Assembly: GCA_001584585.1 (NCBI GenBank)
Contig: LSYV01000011.1
Span: 686,933-724,191 of the forward strand
Length of the DNA stretch: 37,259 nucleotides
Origin: Gonium pectorale
Lineage: Eukaryota; Chlorophyta; Chlorophyceae; Chlamydomonadales; Volvocaceae
Direction of reading: 5' to 3'
Below are positions 9,860-22,546 of the stretch, in pieces. Numbering within the stretch: position 1 is the stretch's first letter; each line of letters begins with the position of its first letter. The position numbers and the translations under genes are program-made. Below the pieces are notes generated by a model. That model was given only the letters and a program-made list of their open reading frames with translations, was not told the DNA's origin and did no database searches.

Positions 9860-12800
9860 GCGTACGGACGGCAATCTGTTATGTTGGCAGCTAAAACACA
9901 AGTTTCCAACACACCTCATACACACGGCATGGCTAAGACATTCCGCCGTGCCGCGCATGAGGTATATGCGCGGCCATGCTCCCTGACTGCCCGTTTGCCT
10001 TGCACGGCGTCCCTGGTCCTGCATGACCCGGGCTTCCGTCCCGAACGGAGCCGGGACCCTGCCACCGCGCCCCGCTGTCATGCACTACTTGGTCGCCGCG
10101 GCAATCAACATGGGCGCCGCCGCGGCCATGTCGCCAGTGTCAAACAGCGCCTCCCAGACGGCACGCCGGCGCCACCTGCGCTCGTCTGGCGTGTCGCCCT
10201 CGGCCACGAAGCGCTGAAACACGCCCTGCGGAGGATGCAGGATGGCGCAGGCAGTGCTCGCGTCAGGTATCGGTATCCCGAAGTAACCAAAATCAAACGG
10301 CGGCAGGGGAATGACCCAACCGGGATGCCGACCATGCATTCAAGACATGAACTTGTTGAATGCACCACGGGCTTGCCGTGACCTGGGTCCCCAACGGCTT
10401 AGTTACCAATGCTGGTCCTGTGACACCGGCCCACCCAATGTCGGACGGAGTCTAAGGAATCATATCTTGACTCACCCGTACGGCCTGCCAGTCGTGTTGC
10501 GCCAGCTCATGGCCCAGCGCCGCACACAGCTGCTCGCGAGAGCAGCCCGCCCACGCCACGCGGCGCACCATCTGCCCCAGCGTGTAGCTAACGCTGTCCT
10601 CCAGGCGCTGCAGCATCAGCTGCTCAGCTGCGGCCTCCCAGCGCTGCGGTGTGCCGGACTTGGGCACGACGGCGTCAAGGTACTGGTTTAGCAGTGAGTG
10701 CAGGTGCGGGTCCAACGCCTCCGAGCTGCTGGTGGCCAGTCCGGCAGACTGGCAGACCGACTGCATGAGGCTGCGCTGCCCGCCGGCCAGCAGCTCGCCG
10801 TACATCACCCGCAGCGTCTCGGGCGACTGGCGGGCTAGATCCATCTTGAGCGCGTCGTAGATGCCCGGCAGCTGCGCGAGGCATGGCTGCTGCCGCATGG
10901 CCACCACGTCCAGGTACAGCTCCTCCAGGCAGTGGTAGTCCTCAATAGCGCGGCCCCACGCACCAGCCGCCAGCTGTGCGGCCGCCGCTGAGAGGAGCTT
11001 GCTGTAGCCGCTGACTACAGCCGCATCCTCGCCGGAGCTACCGCTCGTGGGCACGCGCTGCATCACGGCCGGCGACAGCTCCTTCAAAAGCTGCAAATCG
11101 CATTGGCCGGTTTGCGATCAGAGTTAACGGACCACAGGGAAACGTAACTGGAGAATGTAAGCAACCGTACGCGACAGGGTAAGACACATTGCATGTGTAA
11201 TGTGGACAGTCTGTTCAGTGGAAGCAACCAATGTCATTACATTCACAGGACAGGACACCCGACGGAAAACCCCAAGAGCCGCTCTGGTGACGGACACCCT
11301 CCCGCCAGCGCTTCTGCTGGAGACGGTTCTGACGCTCACCTCGTCCGTTCCGGCGACGATGTCCTGGAACAGGCCGTGCACGCCCTGGGCGGTGCCACCG
11401 CACTCGCGGCTAAGAGCACCCCCGAGCATGTCCTGCCGGGTGCATGGTAAGGCAGGCAGCAGGCTAGTGGGCACATGCTCATCGCAAGCAAACCGCGCAA
11501 GACCATGTTTCCGGAAAGGCCTTAGACATGCAGTAAGTCAACGTACGGCAATGCAGGAGTGAGGGGGAGAAACATACACAAGTATTTTTGTAGGGCACAG
11601 TGCAGGCGCAATATTATAGCGTCAATGTGCCCAGCCTCACCAGCAGGTCAGGCAGGAACAGCGCCTGCAGGTAGCGCTCCAGCGCCACCAACTTCTGCTC
11701 CGTTGAGCAGCGGGCCCAGGGGACCTGCCGCATGAGCATGGCCAGCGTGGGGCTGACCAGGCCCACATCCCTCAGCATCGCAACCTCAGCGATGCGGGTC
11801 CACTGGCCGCTGGCAGGCAGGTGTCGCGCCTCCAGGCGGCCCAGGAAACCGTGCAGCCAGGTCAGGAAACCCAGGCGCACTACAACTGGGTCCGAGGAGA
11901 GCGTCAGCTGCTCTGCGGGGCCAAACCGCAGGATGTCGTCCACTCGTGTCAGCGCGTCCTCGAGATGCTCCAGCTCGCTGCTTGCAATTGCCAACTCCTT
12001 GTTAGCAGCCTGGCTCTTAACCTCATTGCAAATCTGCTGCAGCAGTGATCGGTCCCAAAAGGCCTGCTTGAGGATCTCCTCGCTGACGGCGCCCTTGTCG
12101 ACCCGCACAGGTTCCACCAGCTTAGCGGAAGGAGGGTTGTATCCCAGCCGCGAGCGCGCATCGCTGAGGATCTCCAGCATTGTGCCTGGCTTCGCCTTGG
12201 CGGCCTGGCGCAGGGCCGCCGTGATTGCCTGCCTCAGCGTCTTGTTCTGCTCGCTGGATAGCACGGGGCTGGCGAGTGGGTGCGTTGCGAATGTGTCTGC
12301 GCCTGCCTACGGGCAGAGGACCGGGGAGCGAGCGAAGCAGGCGGACATGCCAACAGCGGTTACCGCAATTGAGGGCACTGCATGTCTGCATCGAGCCTTT
12401 GTACTGGAATGGTAATGCATTGATTGGCGGACACGAGCACGGAATTATTGTGCTTGCCGTTGATGCACTGCACCTAGGGTTGGGTCGGAAGTGTGGATCC
12501 ACTCCGAGGTCGATCACCCGCGGCTCAAGGCACCTCCCAGCGTGACTGACACCCAGTCGCTAAGACGCTGTGAGGCAGGTGCCCGCTTCATGCAGAGCAA
12601 GGCACCTCATATGTCGCAAAGTGAGTACCTACCACGATGGTGGCTGGGCGACCGCGTCCGTCAGTTGACGTCTGTTATGACACGGGCAAAGGGCAGGGTG
12701 GGCTGGGCACGGGAGCGGTGGTGCCATGAGCTACCGTATGTCTACTGCCCCAACCCCTAACTCCCCAACCTGCCATATACACGTATCGAGTCCGGTCTAT

Positions 12801-13640
12801 CGCTTCCCACACGGGGCTTCATGTGTCAGGGCTTAGCGCGGGCGTGAACCGTGACGCGCCAGATGACAGATGCCATACATAGGAACCAGTGTGATGTAGG
12901 TTGTTCCTACCCGATGGAGGCTCCTCCGCTCCGGCTCCAGCTTTGTGCCCTCATTGTGAGCCCCGAGCACGGATGTGCTTCTCCCAGCGCTGTCAACTGT
13001 GACCTTGATACGCCAGAAGTCGTCAACGCCCCTCCCCGCGCTGGACAGCAAATGGACGCGATTGGTCCCTGTACAGCCATGGAGTGAAGACACAAATAAA
13101 ACGCTCCTTCAACATGAAGACAACTAAGCGTAACAGTGCACTAGAGTAGCTCGCTGCATAGTTGAGCTAGAGCGCACACTCACCGTACGAGACAGGATGG
13201 GAGACAGGCGGTCGCGAAAGCCGCAGCTGCAGCGTCGACCTGCTTAGCATTCCTCAATCAAAGGCCCTACAAGATAAGTATTAACTTGTCGGAATGCCAA
13301 TATGCTCGAAGTGTGTGGGATACCAGCTGTGTGAACAACCGAGCCAGGCGGGGCTTCTCTGAGTAAGGTCAAGGCGGAGCAGCGGGCTTATACAAAGCTT
13401 AAATGTTTGCGGGTTTATGTACGCGTGCGTCAATCTTTGGGCACGGCAACGTCCTGTCGCTATGGGACATACAGCGGCTACAGGAAGGCGTGACGCAGAC
13501 TGGACGGGACCGGTCAAGACGGGACTCTAACATTGGACGCATGTTACCGTTGAAACGACGGCTCGGGGCCTGATTCGTGACCCCGTCAGGCGCTTTGCAA
13601 AGCCCAGCTCTTCCACTCCCATGCCCTTCGCAGTTCACCG
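9860..13640. repeat. Segmental duplication, copy B
   Basis: This is the shorter copy of the segment at 660-6010, in the same orientation. It lacks the inserted element, the 77-codon exon duplication and the 1.25-kb insert of copy A. It therefore probably reflects the older arrangement, although deletion in copy B cannot be excluded for the 1.25-kb block. Confidence 0.85.
10085..13226 (-). CDS. Unrecognised gene, copy B, uninterrupted (5' end not resolved)
   Basis: Exons in transcript order are 13226-13184, 13068-12911, 12306-11641, 11432-11340, 11090-10476 and 10225-10085, ending in TAG. They total 1,716 nt in one frame, giving 571 residues plus the stop. Each join has GT donor and AG acceptor sequence, and every boundary is supported by the same boundary in copy A. 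The readable protein is rich in Leu, Ala, Glu and Gln and appears all-helical. Recognisable stretches are EQNKTLRQAI, LLQQICNEVKS, LHGFLGRLEARHLP, CLEELYLDVV and DERRWRRRAVWEALFD. No enzyme motif, transit peptide or membrane segment was seen. At least one 5' exon is missing from the model. A candidate start ATG within the frame MRPMLESR lies near 13540, but its junction phase does not fit the next exon. The function is unknown. Conservation of frame between diverged copies suggests a real protein gene. Confidence 0.65.
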
Positions 13641-14352
13641 TATAAGCGGTACCAATATGTCACCCTGCCTTTACAGCAGGTACACTCTGTTGCCCGTTTC
13701 CGTGTCTGTGCTTGGCGACTCGCTTTTTACAGGGACACTCACCTGCCGCGGGAACAACGAGCTTGTTGCGTGTGCAAGTCTGGGATGTATGACGATGAAT
13801 ACCACGTTTTTGAGTGCAGTGCCAGGCAGTGCTTACATTAGGTTTCGTCTTACGTGATGAATACGGAATTTCGTGCGCTTGTCATCATATGATGCGGTTT
13901 TGGACTGACATTGACCCTTACAAGGTCGGTGCATTCCTCGCCTCAGTTCACAATCTACGCAAAGGTGTCATGTGCGCTTGTCATTTCGGGTTGTGGGCCC
14001 TACGGCTAACCAGAACTCTTAAGGGTTTTTTACCCCCTCTGCTATGGCGGGTCGGGAGCCGATCGGCTCGTGTGGCCTGCAACCACTCTCTGGGAAGCCT
14101 GTACCGGTAATCGTCAAGGCTAAGCAGCACAATTAATGCATCAACAGAAGCCTTGCATCCGCGTTGTACAGGATCATGCAGCCACCAACATCGCGTTCAT
14201 ATGCCACGGGCGTGTACTCAGGGTAACAAGTTTGGAAGCCCATGACGCTACATTCACCTCTGCCCTGTGGTAGCGGATAGGACTCCCCAGACCACCACGT
14301 TATGCTATCCGGTGCCTTGTTCATGCCCTGTCAAGCCCGAAGTGGATCCATG
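13641..14352. other. Intergenic gap between copy B and CAP-G2
   Basis: No gene is visible. The stretch would contain the 3' untranslated region of the CAP-G2 gene, which reads leftward and stops at 14353. The algal polyadenylation motif TGTAA occurs on the minus strand several times, for example as TTACA at 13918-13922, but no choice can be made by eye. Confidence 0.4.
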
Positions 14353-17300
14353 TTAGACGATGCTCTTCAGCACCGACCACAACAATCCATCCTCGAACGG
14401 CGTACCCGTCTGCGCCTGCTGGTCCCCCGTGTGCCCGCGCTGGGGGTCTCCTGCCATTCCCGGCTGCGCAGCGTCCGCCAACTGACCCAGGGACCGGAGC
14501 ACGCGGCGCTCCTTGGACGCCTGGAACAGGATGCCGACGGCTTTGGTCATGGCGTCCGACTCCGCACGGTCGGCCTGGGCCGCTGCCCCTCTCGCCAGAG
14601 CTCCGCATCGGCCAGCTGCCGTTCGGCGCCCTCGAGGCTGCACGGGCTGCGTCGATAGCACCGAAGCCTTGAGCAAGGAAACCAGCACGACGGCTCCCAC
14701 CGCAGTGCTTGTGGCAGGTTGGGACTCCCGCTCGCTGGCTTCTTGGGCCGCTTCCTGGCTTTGCCCGACCGCCAGCACGGAGCTGGCCAAGCGCGCCAGC
14801 AGCAGCGCAGTCCGCCCGTGCGACTGCCGAGGGCAACGCAATGAGAAGCATTCTGTTAGTACTTGTCTTGCAGCAAACGCCGCCTGAGGGATGTGCCCGT
14901 TTCCTAGCAAAGTTCGTGGTAATGACGTGGCGGGTTACGACTGTTCATTTCGCCGCCTCTCACCTTCTGTGCGGTACAGACCCGAAGCACTAGGTTGGCC
15001 ATCCCGGCCACAGCAGGCGCCTCCTTTTGCAGCAGGTCCAGCAGCAAGGCCCCGTCTGCCGCCTTATGCTTCCCGCTTCCGTTGGCGTTCGACATGGGTA
15101 CACCACGTCCGCCGGCCCGGCGCCGATTCCCGTGCCCTGGTTCGGACAGGTCAGCGTTCTCTTGGTCCGAAGGCTGTCCACCGCTGTCACTCGCATCGGC
15201 CGCCACTGCATCGCCATCGCTGTTTACACTTTGCGGACGTGCTAGCTCCACAAGCTTGTCCGCCGTGCCGCATTTGGCGATGACCTCGCCCGTACATGTG
15301 GAGAGGCGGTCGAGCCAGCCACCGCTCCGAGCCTACAAACCACGGGACCATGACACCGACGGTTAGATGCAGTGTGCATACATACAGCGACCCTGACTTG
15401 TGGACAGGCCACGGTTATTCCCTCTTACCCGCTTTGCCGACGACAGAAGCTCTCCAATTAGGGCCGCCACGCTGACACGTAACTGCGCAGCGCCAAACAG
15501 TGAGAGTGTTAGATATGAACCTAAGAAGCCTGCAAGTAACCTGCAGCAGCATCTCCGGTAATGGCCATGTTTGCTCACCGGCCCCTTGTGGATGGCAGCG
15601 AGCGCCGAGTCGCACAGTGTGAAGACCAAGGCGCCTGCCAGTAGCTCCACCGACACGTCCGGCGGCGGCAGCTCATCCTCCCCAGGCCCGGCAGCCTCGG
15701 CGGGATTCCCTGCCCGCTGCTCCCCATCGCCGTCTGCTGCGGCAGCCATCCGCGCCTCCAGCTGCTCTGACGGTACGTCCTCCGTTCCGGAAGCTGCACC
15801 GTCTGAGCTCTCGCAGCCCTTCAGCCCACGGCGGCGGGAGAAGGCACCAGCGGGCGCGGGCGTAACGCGTCCGCCCATGCCTGATGCGCTTGCCGTGCTG
15901 AGCCGGAGGGACTCCGCCATCTGCTGTGTCAGCCCGACGACAGCCTGCAGCGTTCTGGACACGCAAGCCTGCTGCTGCATGGTTCCGCCACCCTGGGCCG
16001 CTAGGTTGAGGGCGGAAGCGTGCGCGAGCTGAACCTGGCTGCCGCAGAGGGCAGCCACGGTGGCTACGTATTGGTCGCCCATATTCATAAGGTCGGTCTG
16101 GTGCACAACATGCAGCATCTGGAGGAGGCCCTGTCCGTACTGAAGCGCTGCGAGCTGAGCGGCGAGACATGGCTGGGCCTGTCAGGATAGGGTTGGGCAG
16201 GCTCTTCGTGACAAACGTGTCGGCGGGCGCCGAGATGACCATGCAAGCGAGTTGCTACAGAGCTGCCCCTAGCGTCCTTGGTTGCTGTTTGATGGGAATA
16301 CATGGAAGAACCCTGTGTGAAGCAGCCAGCTTCCTAATTGCAACTCACCATGACCAACTCCGCGAGATGCCGACAGGTCTGCACGGCATAATCGATGACA
16401 GGGACAATCTGACAGAAGCCCAGCAAGGCGGCATCACCGCCGGCAAGCTTGCCTTCCTCACTGTGCAGGGTCTCGGCGTCGCTTGCTCGCTCAGCCTGTG
16501 CCTGCACAATGGCCACCTCAGCAGCTGCAGCCCGTTTACTGCGCCGAGCGCGCCCAGGTAGGGAGGGCGTCTGACGAGGTGTGGGCGCAGCGCTTCTGGG
16601 CCCTGCCTCCTGATCGCCATCCTGATCGTCCTCCTCAGGGTGCGGCATTGCCGCCCACATGGCGCGGTGCAGCGCGGCACGACAGTAGCGAGCGAGAGCG
16701 CCCCACGGGTCGCCCATAAGCTCATAAGCCTCCTCCGAGGTGCTGTATTCAGCTGGGGCGCTATCTGCCTCGTCGGCTATGCTGGCCTGGGCGAGGCGGA
16801 GGATGTCATCCGCCTCCGTAATGGCCAGCTGGTGCATGACCTGGGTGGGGCCCAACAGGGCGACACAGACCGCTGACCTAACTGCATTCGCGCTATCTTA
16901 TCGGCTAACGCACGACGAACTTTGTGCACAGAACCAACATCACGCAGGCATCCGTACCTACAACGGTACAAGCAGATGATGTAAAGCATAGCGTTTAAGG
17001 TTGTGCCTGGTATGAGTGGCCATTTCCTGCGTACCTCAATGATGGCTCCAAAGGTTGCATGCTGGCACAGCAGCTGGCGGCCCACGTTGTGCTGCAGCAG
17101 AAGGCACAGGCAGCGCCCAGCTGCAGATGGCGGTAACTGCACCGCTTGCAGCTGGGACTCGCACTCCCAGCAGAACCATTCGTTCTACGCCCAGGGCCAC
17201 GGGTGAAGAAAGTGGCTGATTACACCCGCACAGTATGTAGTAAGCTTCCAAATAAATATGAGGCCCCAAGCGTAAGATGTCAGGTTTTAGGGTTTTAGTC

Positions 17301-20300
17301 GATGTCGCGACGTTTACCTCAGGGACGCTCCGAAGGGCCGGGCGTAGGCAATGGATGTGGCAGGCGGCATCGCAGCCATCGCACAGCAGCATGGTGTCCG
17401 CGGGCTCTGCGCGCCTGCGGACGGAAAGCATGTGGCATTTAGAATGCATGCTGTAGGAGAGGAACTTGAGCGCATTGCAGAACCTGCATAGGCTGGCAAA
17501 CAAGCCCTCGGGTTAACTGTGAATGCGCGTCTTATGGAGCTCATGTCCTAATCAGGCCGTTGCCCCGCCTGGGGCATCGCATCATCATACCTGCAGGCCT
17601 GGCAGGTGATGTCGTCGCGGTGCTCGTCACCGTCTGCACCGTCGCCTGCAAGCATATGCTCCAGCCGGGCCCGCCCTTCGCCTTCATCATGCCCGCGATC
17701 ACGGCCGTTGGCCTTGACCAACTTCTTTGGGACGACTGTTACAGGGCACGGGATAGAACACGGAGTGTAAAACATGCGCTCATATGTTTAGCCCAGGGCC
17801 GGACAATAGCTCCGTTTGGAACTCCACTAAGGAGAAGGCCTGTGGCCTGTCGCACATAGCACATCACGCGATGAATGACCCTGCATACCCGGTTTGCGCA
17901 GCGGCAGCGGCTGTCGTACGCCAAACGCTGCACCCAGCAAAGCCACCAGCTTCGGGCCGTTGGAGCCAGTCCCGAGCGTCTGCAAGCACAGACGAAAGCG
18001 CAAAGCTTTCACAATTATGGGTGTAGACCAGGGTATCAGTTTGCCTTTTGCAGAAGGCGTAACACAGAAGCGGCCATGAGTATTAACATGACCGTTACCT
18101 TGAGAACTTCTGATAGGACCCCAGTAGCGTTTTCCAGCGGCGACGAGGGCTCCTGCACTCACAATAAAAGGGTGAAAGATGTGGGATCAAGAAACGAGCA
18201 TGTATAAGAGGCATGAACAGGGCCTACCTGGGAATTACTGTTGCACTCCTCTCCTAGACCTACGATGGCATGTGCAGGGGATCAAGGGATTTAAACACAG
18301 TTGCTGAACGCAATATGTAAGCTGTCAATCGTGAGGAGGTCTTGGCCGCACATCCGTGGCAAGAGTGTACCCACCGCGCCCGTCATACACATCTGCCAAC
18401 GCCGGGCTGGCTGATTCTGCGGCATATGGACCGCACCTGGCAGATCGCCCTGGGCGAGGCGCTCAAACAGCTTGGAGCGTGCATTTTGCGCTCCGTTGAC
18501 GAAGTGCACGTGAGTCAGCAGCTGAAGCACCAACTTTCTGCAACCATAATAAAGGCACTTGAGAAGCAGAGCCCTGATTAAATCGACTCCACAGCTCATT
18601 TGCTTTTCATGCATCACGCAGCCCGACCTACATGGCATCTGGCTTCTGCAGGCTCTCCTCCGCTGCGCGCAGGAGCTGTTCCAGCATATCGCCGCTGAAG
18701 ATGGCCGCTAACTCAGCCTCCGTGCACTCCTCTGTGTTTACGACTGCGGCGGCAAGGCCCTCGCATATCACAACCAGGCCGCTCAGGATTGCTAGCCAGC
18801 CCTCCTCGGTCTCGGCGGTGGCGTCCTACACAAGAGTTGAACATAAGGCAAGCGTGCAAGACCCAAGACGTCACCATGGCTAACCTGGCAGGAACCTAAG
18901 GCACCAGCACTCACCGGGAGGACAATGTCCTCGTCCGCATTGACTGCCTGACCCGCAGCGCCGCCGCTCTCAGTCTCCGCATGGGCGGCGTCCTGCAGAA
19001 AGGCATGTTGAGCATCTCGTATTAGACGAAGCCCGACAGCCCAGGTCGGAGTGCGTCCTAGGGCTTACTTGTGCGTCGTCCATGTCGCTGTCCCTGCCCG
19101 CCGGCTTCTTCTTCGCACGTTTCTTGCCAGCCACCGGCGCCACTGTCGCCACAGTTGCGGTCCCGCGTCGTCCCTCCACGGGTTTTGCCCGCTTGGGTGG
19201 TGGCTGCTGGGGCTGCTGCGCTGCGGTCCCTGGCACCGTGGCCAAGAGGTGCGCAGCCAAGTCACTTGCAAGCTGCATGATCTGCTCGAGAGGCACCGAG
19301 GCTGTGAACTCGGCCCCGTTGCCGCCCTTCAGCTCACTGGCTGGCAGAAAGCGCGCTACAAGGTGCTGGCAAAATGCCAGGCCCGCCTTCGGCTGAGCGC
19401 GCAACAGCGCACCCACGCGTGCCTGCAGACGGACCGTGGTGTTGTACGGCGTACGCAGCCACGTCCATGAAAAAAGTGTGTCAACGCAGCAGTTTCGCGG
19501 AAGACCGCATGTTCGAATAAAGGCGACCATAGCTTATGGCTCCGGCAACTCACCGATCCCTCTTGAGCGTTCGGGAAGTAGCTGGGAATCAGAATGCGGG
19601 CGATTTTACGTGCCACGGCTGGTTCGGCATCACCGGCCACTGCCTCAAGCAGCTGCTCTGGCGGCACGACGCCCCAGAAGTGCAGCCCGCGGCAGGAGCT
19701 GACGCCTACTAAGAGGTCGGTCAGAGCCTCGCGCACACCCGCGTCGTTGTCGTGCAGCAGGCTCGAAATCCCGGGTAGGGCTTTCTGCACGGGCATTCAG
19801 TGTGCAAGCTGAAAGAGCTACAACGCGCTGCACTGCGCGGCCATCGCCTTGCTTATCATTTACTGCTAACTGGCGCAGGTGCGTAGCATAGCAAGCATGA
19901 ATTGAGCGCTGTTAAGCAGATGCCTCACCTTGAGGACGGGCTGTGCGTGCTGGTTGCCGACCAGAGTGCGCAGGCCCCGGAGGACCGCAACGCGCACAGA
20001 CCGTGAGGACGAGTCGAAAGCCAGCTTGCCTGCAGGAATTAGGGAAACATTAGGCACGTAGGCCAGCGTATTGTGAGAATCATCGCAAATGAACTTTGAA
20101 TTTACCGCTTGGGCATGAGGCAGGCACTCAGATGGGACGCTGCTTTATCGGCGATCTCCCAGATGTGCAGGGCTCAATGTTGGCTTACCCGTGACTTCCT
20201 CGATCATCTTTGCGCTGGTTGCAGCAGGGATGATCTCCCAGAAGTACTTCAGGCAGCGGCAGCACCCATCCACAGCTGCCTCCCGAACGGCGGGGCACGT

Positions 20301-22546
20301 GTCCGAGAGGCTGTCCATGAGCAGGCCCAACTGGTGCATTAAGCGCGTGTTGTTCTCCTCAGCAGGAGCCTCCGGGTCCTGCAGTGGCGTGACGTCAGTG
20401 AAGCCGGTCGCTATATTGCCTTCACTTCCTCCCAGGAAGGACGCACCGTAAAAACGACGAAACTCCTTGAGGAACACCAAAGGCATCACGGTCCCAAAAC
20501 CGCACGCATGCGACACAGCGATTCCGCGTGCCAGGCACTTACGATTATGGGAAATGCTGCAACGAGCAAGTTGACTGCGTTGCGGCGCACCTCCGCGTTG
20601 GCCGCACCGAATGCACGGGGAAGGATGGGGTCATATAGCCTCACGAGGGCCGGGTTGAGCCGCTTTTCAATGTTCCTGTACCAGCGGGCCGAGCGATGAG
20701 GTCAGGCATAGTCAAGCTGGGTGGGCTGGTACTCCTCGCATACAGGGACCACGGGCGCAAGGGTCCTAACACCAGGCACCAAAGCCAGTTGTGCAGCGCA
20801 CTTTTGGCTGTGGAGTCCGTTGAGCACGACTCGGAGTGCGGCCGCCAGAGACGGCGTGGAGGCCAGGATGGCTGCCTGCATGAGCGCTTGCAGCTCCGAC
20901 TCCACTTCAGCAGCGCAGGGGCCGACTGTGTCCCGCCAAGCCCTGAAGAGGATCTCGCCGTACGCCTCCAAGGTAAACCGCTGACCAGATGGAATCTGCA
21001 AGCATTCGATGAGGGAGTCCAGATCAATGTATACCTACCGGCAATGGCAGGGTGCTCGTATGTATCTGTCATTCCTGGCGCTCCGGCGCATCAAATTTAG
21101 TTTCTGAATCTTAAACATCAACCCATGATGCATAAGCCTGAAGACACGTGGTTGGCCTTAGCATTCATACTCAGGTCGGCAACCAAAACCGCAAAAGAGT
21201 GGAGCACCTGGTTGCGCACGATGGCCCCAAGCTCCCGTGTCATCTGTGCCTCAAGCTTAAACAGCCCTGCTATGAAGCGGCGGCCCTCAGCCTCGCGCAG
21301 GAAAGCCGGGTGCATGGCGGCCACAAGTAGTAGCTGCTTGGTGTCGTTGATATTTTCGTCCTCGAAGTCCAGTAGCTCTAGTGCATCGCGTATCATGTAG
21401 CACATGTGGACCATGGACGCTTTGTTCCGGTCCAAGCTCTGGATGGCCCGTAACTGCACATTCCAAAGGCAGGTGCAAGGGGTCAGCGCTAACAGGCAAC
21501 AGCATTTGCGCAGTGGCTGGCGCCATTCCTCTGCGAAGCCTGAAGCCCCGTGGTTTCCCAATTGCGCGTGCCCAAGTGAGGGTTGGGAAAGCGAATGTAC
21601 TGGCCGCCGCGTATGTTGGCATTCAACGGTGCCAGTCGTTCCGGGCCACCTGCTAATCCCGCTAAATCTAGGTCTGGTCCCCGCTCTTGTCTGCGGTTCG
21701 TAAGCTTTCAACCCAACCAGAGGGCCTCCACCGGCATGTCAACTCACCATTACGTACGGAATAGTCCTGGCTACCAGCAGCTCGTTGCCGGGCATGCGCT
21801 GCTCCCACCACGCGCAGCAAAGGCGCATAACTGCATCGTACATGTCGACCTGCATGCTGCCCAACTGCGGATCCACCTCGGTCTGGCACATCGGAAAAGA
21901 GGGTATGAAGAGGTGTTGATATCGATCTGGCTGTACGGCTAACATAGATGTCTTGAGAGAGCGACACTGAACGCCTGGAACATGGTGGAAGTCCTACCAT
22001 TAAGAGCCCATCGTGCAGGAGCGTTGCGACCGAGAGGAGCTGCTCTGGTGGATGCTGTTGGCTCTTCGTAAGAAGCTCGAGCGCCAGGATGGCCGCGCCG
22101 TGTAGCGTTTGCATGGCATCCTGCAAACACGGGAACAAAACAGTATCTGTTAAGCAGTGCACGAGACAGGAGGCCAGAGGGCTGCGCTGTGTACCTCCAG
22201 CGTGGCCCCCAGCTCCTCGCCCTCCCCGGCCTCGGCGTCCGTGCCGGCTGCAGCTTCCATCGCCGCTTGCACATACTGCTGGAGTGCCGTGCACACGTTC
22301 GTAAGCCTCTGCCGAGTGAGCTCCGCCAAGCCCTCCACACCCCCTCGACCCCTCTGTTGCAGGGAATAGGGAGAGGCACAGCGGGTGGTGCTTGCTGGCT
22401 ACAGTAATCACCGTGATAAAAATCGCTATGCCCCGAAATGTCCCGACCTTGGCGAGCTGGCGGAGGAAGGGGACGAAGGAAGCCTCTGATAAGTCTGATA
22501 CCAGGGCAATACCCTGGCTGCGCGCAGCTCTCCCTCGCGGCGGCAT
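14353..22546 (-). CDS. NCAPG2: Condensin II complex subunit G2 with an internal PHD finger
   Basis: CAP-G2 is a HEAT-repeat subunit of condensin II, which compacts chromosomes. Exons, in order: 22546-22448, 22353-22195, 22120-21998, 21882-21748, 21453-about 21184, about 20995-20802, 20675-20543, 20378-20189, 20029-19929, 19784-19554, 19422-19069, 18992-18915, 18825-18632, 18537-18437, 17735-17591, 17414-17318, 17184-17035, 16840-16349, 16178-15579, 15482-15429, 15332-14964 and 14823-14353 (TAA). All joins are in phase; the exon 5/6 junction has two in-frame solutions. The product is about 1,570-1,590 residues. Family matches from memory of vertebrate CAP-G2 include EGRRFIAGLF, EILFRAWRDTVG, VRLYDPILPRAF, CLKYFWEIIP, LAFDSSS-SVRVAVLRGL and LHFWGVVPPEQ. 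The start is the first ATG after an in-frame TAG. A C4HC3 PHD finger lies at about residues 820-890, followed by a helical, acidic C-terminal half. The alternative is two adjacent genes split in the 701-nt intron 17736-18436. Confidence 0.85.
17176..17630 (-). other. PHD finger encoded across three exons of the CAP-G2 gene
   Basis: The zinc ligands are divided over three exons. The first exon ends in DDITCQACR (C-x2-C). The second holds DTMLLCDGCDAACHIHCL (C-x2-C, H-x2-C). The third starts NEWFCWECE (W-F-C-x2-C). Spacing fits the C4HC3 PHD consensus. The acidic DD just before the first cysteine pair, and the aromatic residue before the last pair, are as in histone-tail-reading PHD fingers. 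Which histone mark it might read cannot be told from sequence alone. Confidence 0.85.

Noticed and set aside
21668..22546. Uninterrupted 292-codon minus-strand frame at the CAP-G2 5' end
   Set aside because: Only its first 33 codons are used. The family-matching segments downstream lie in other frames bounded by clean splice sites, so the long frame is read-through of introns.
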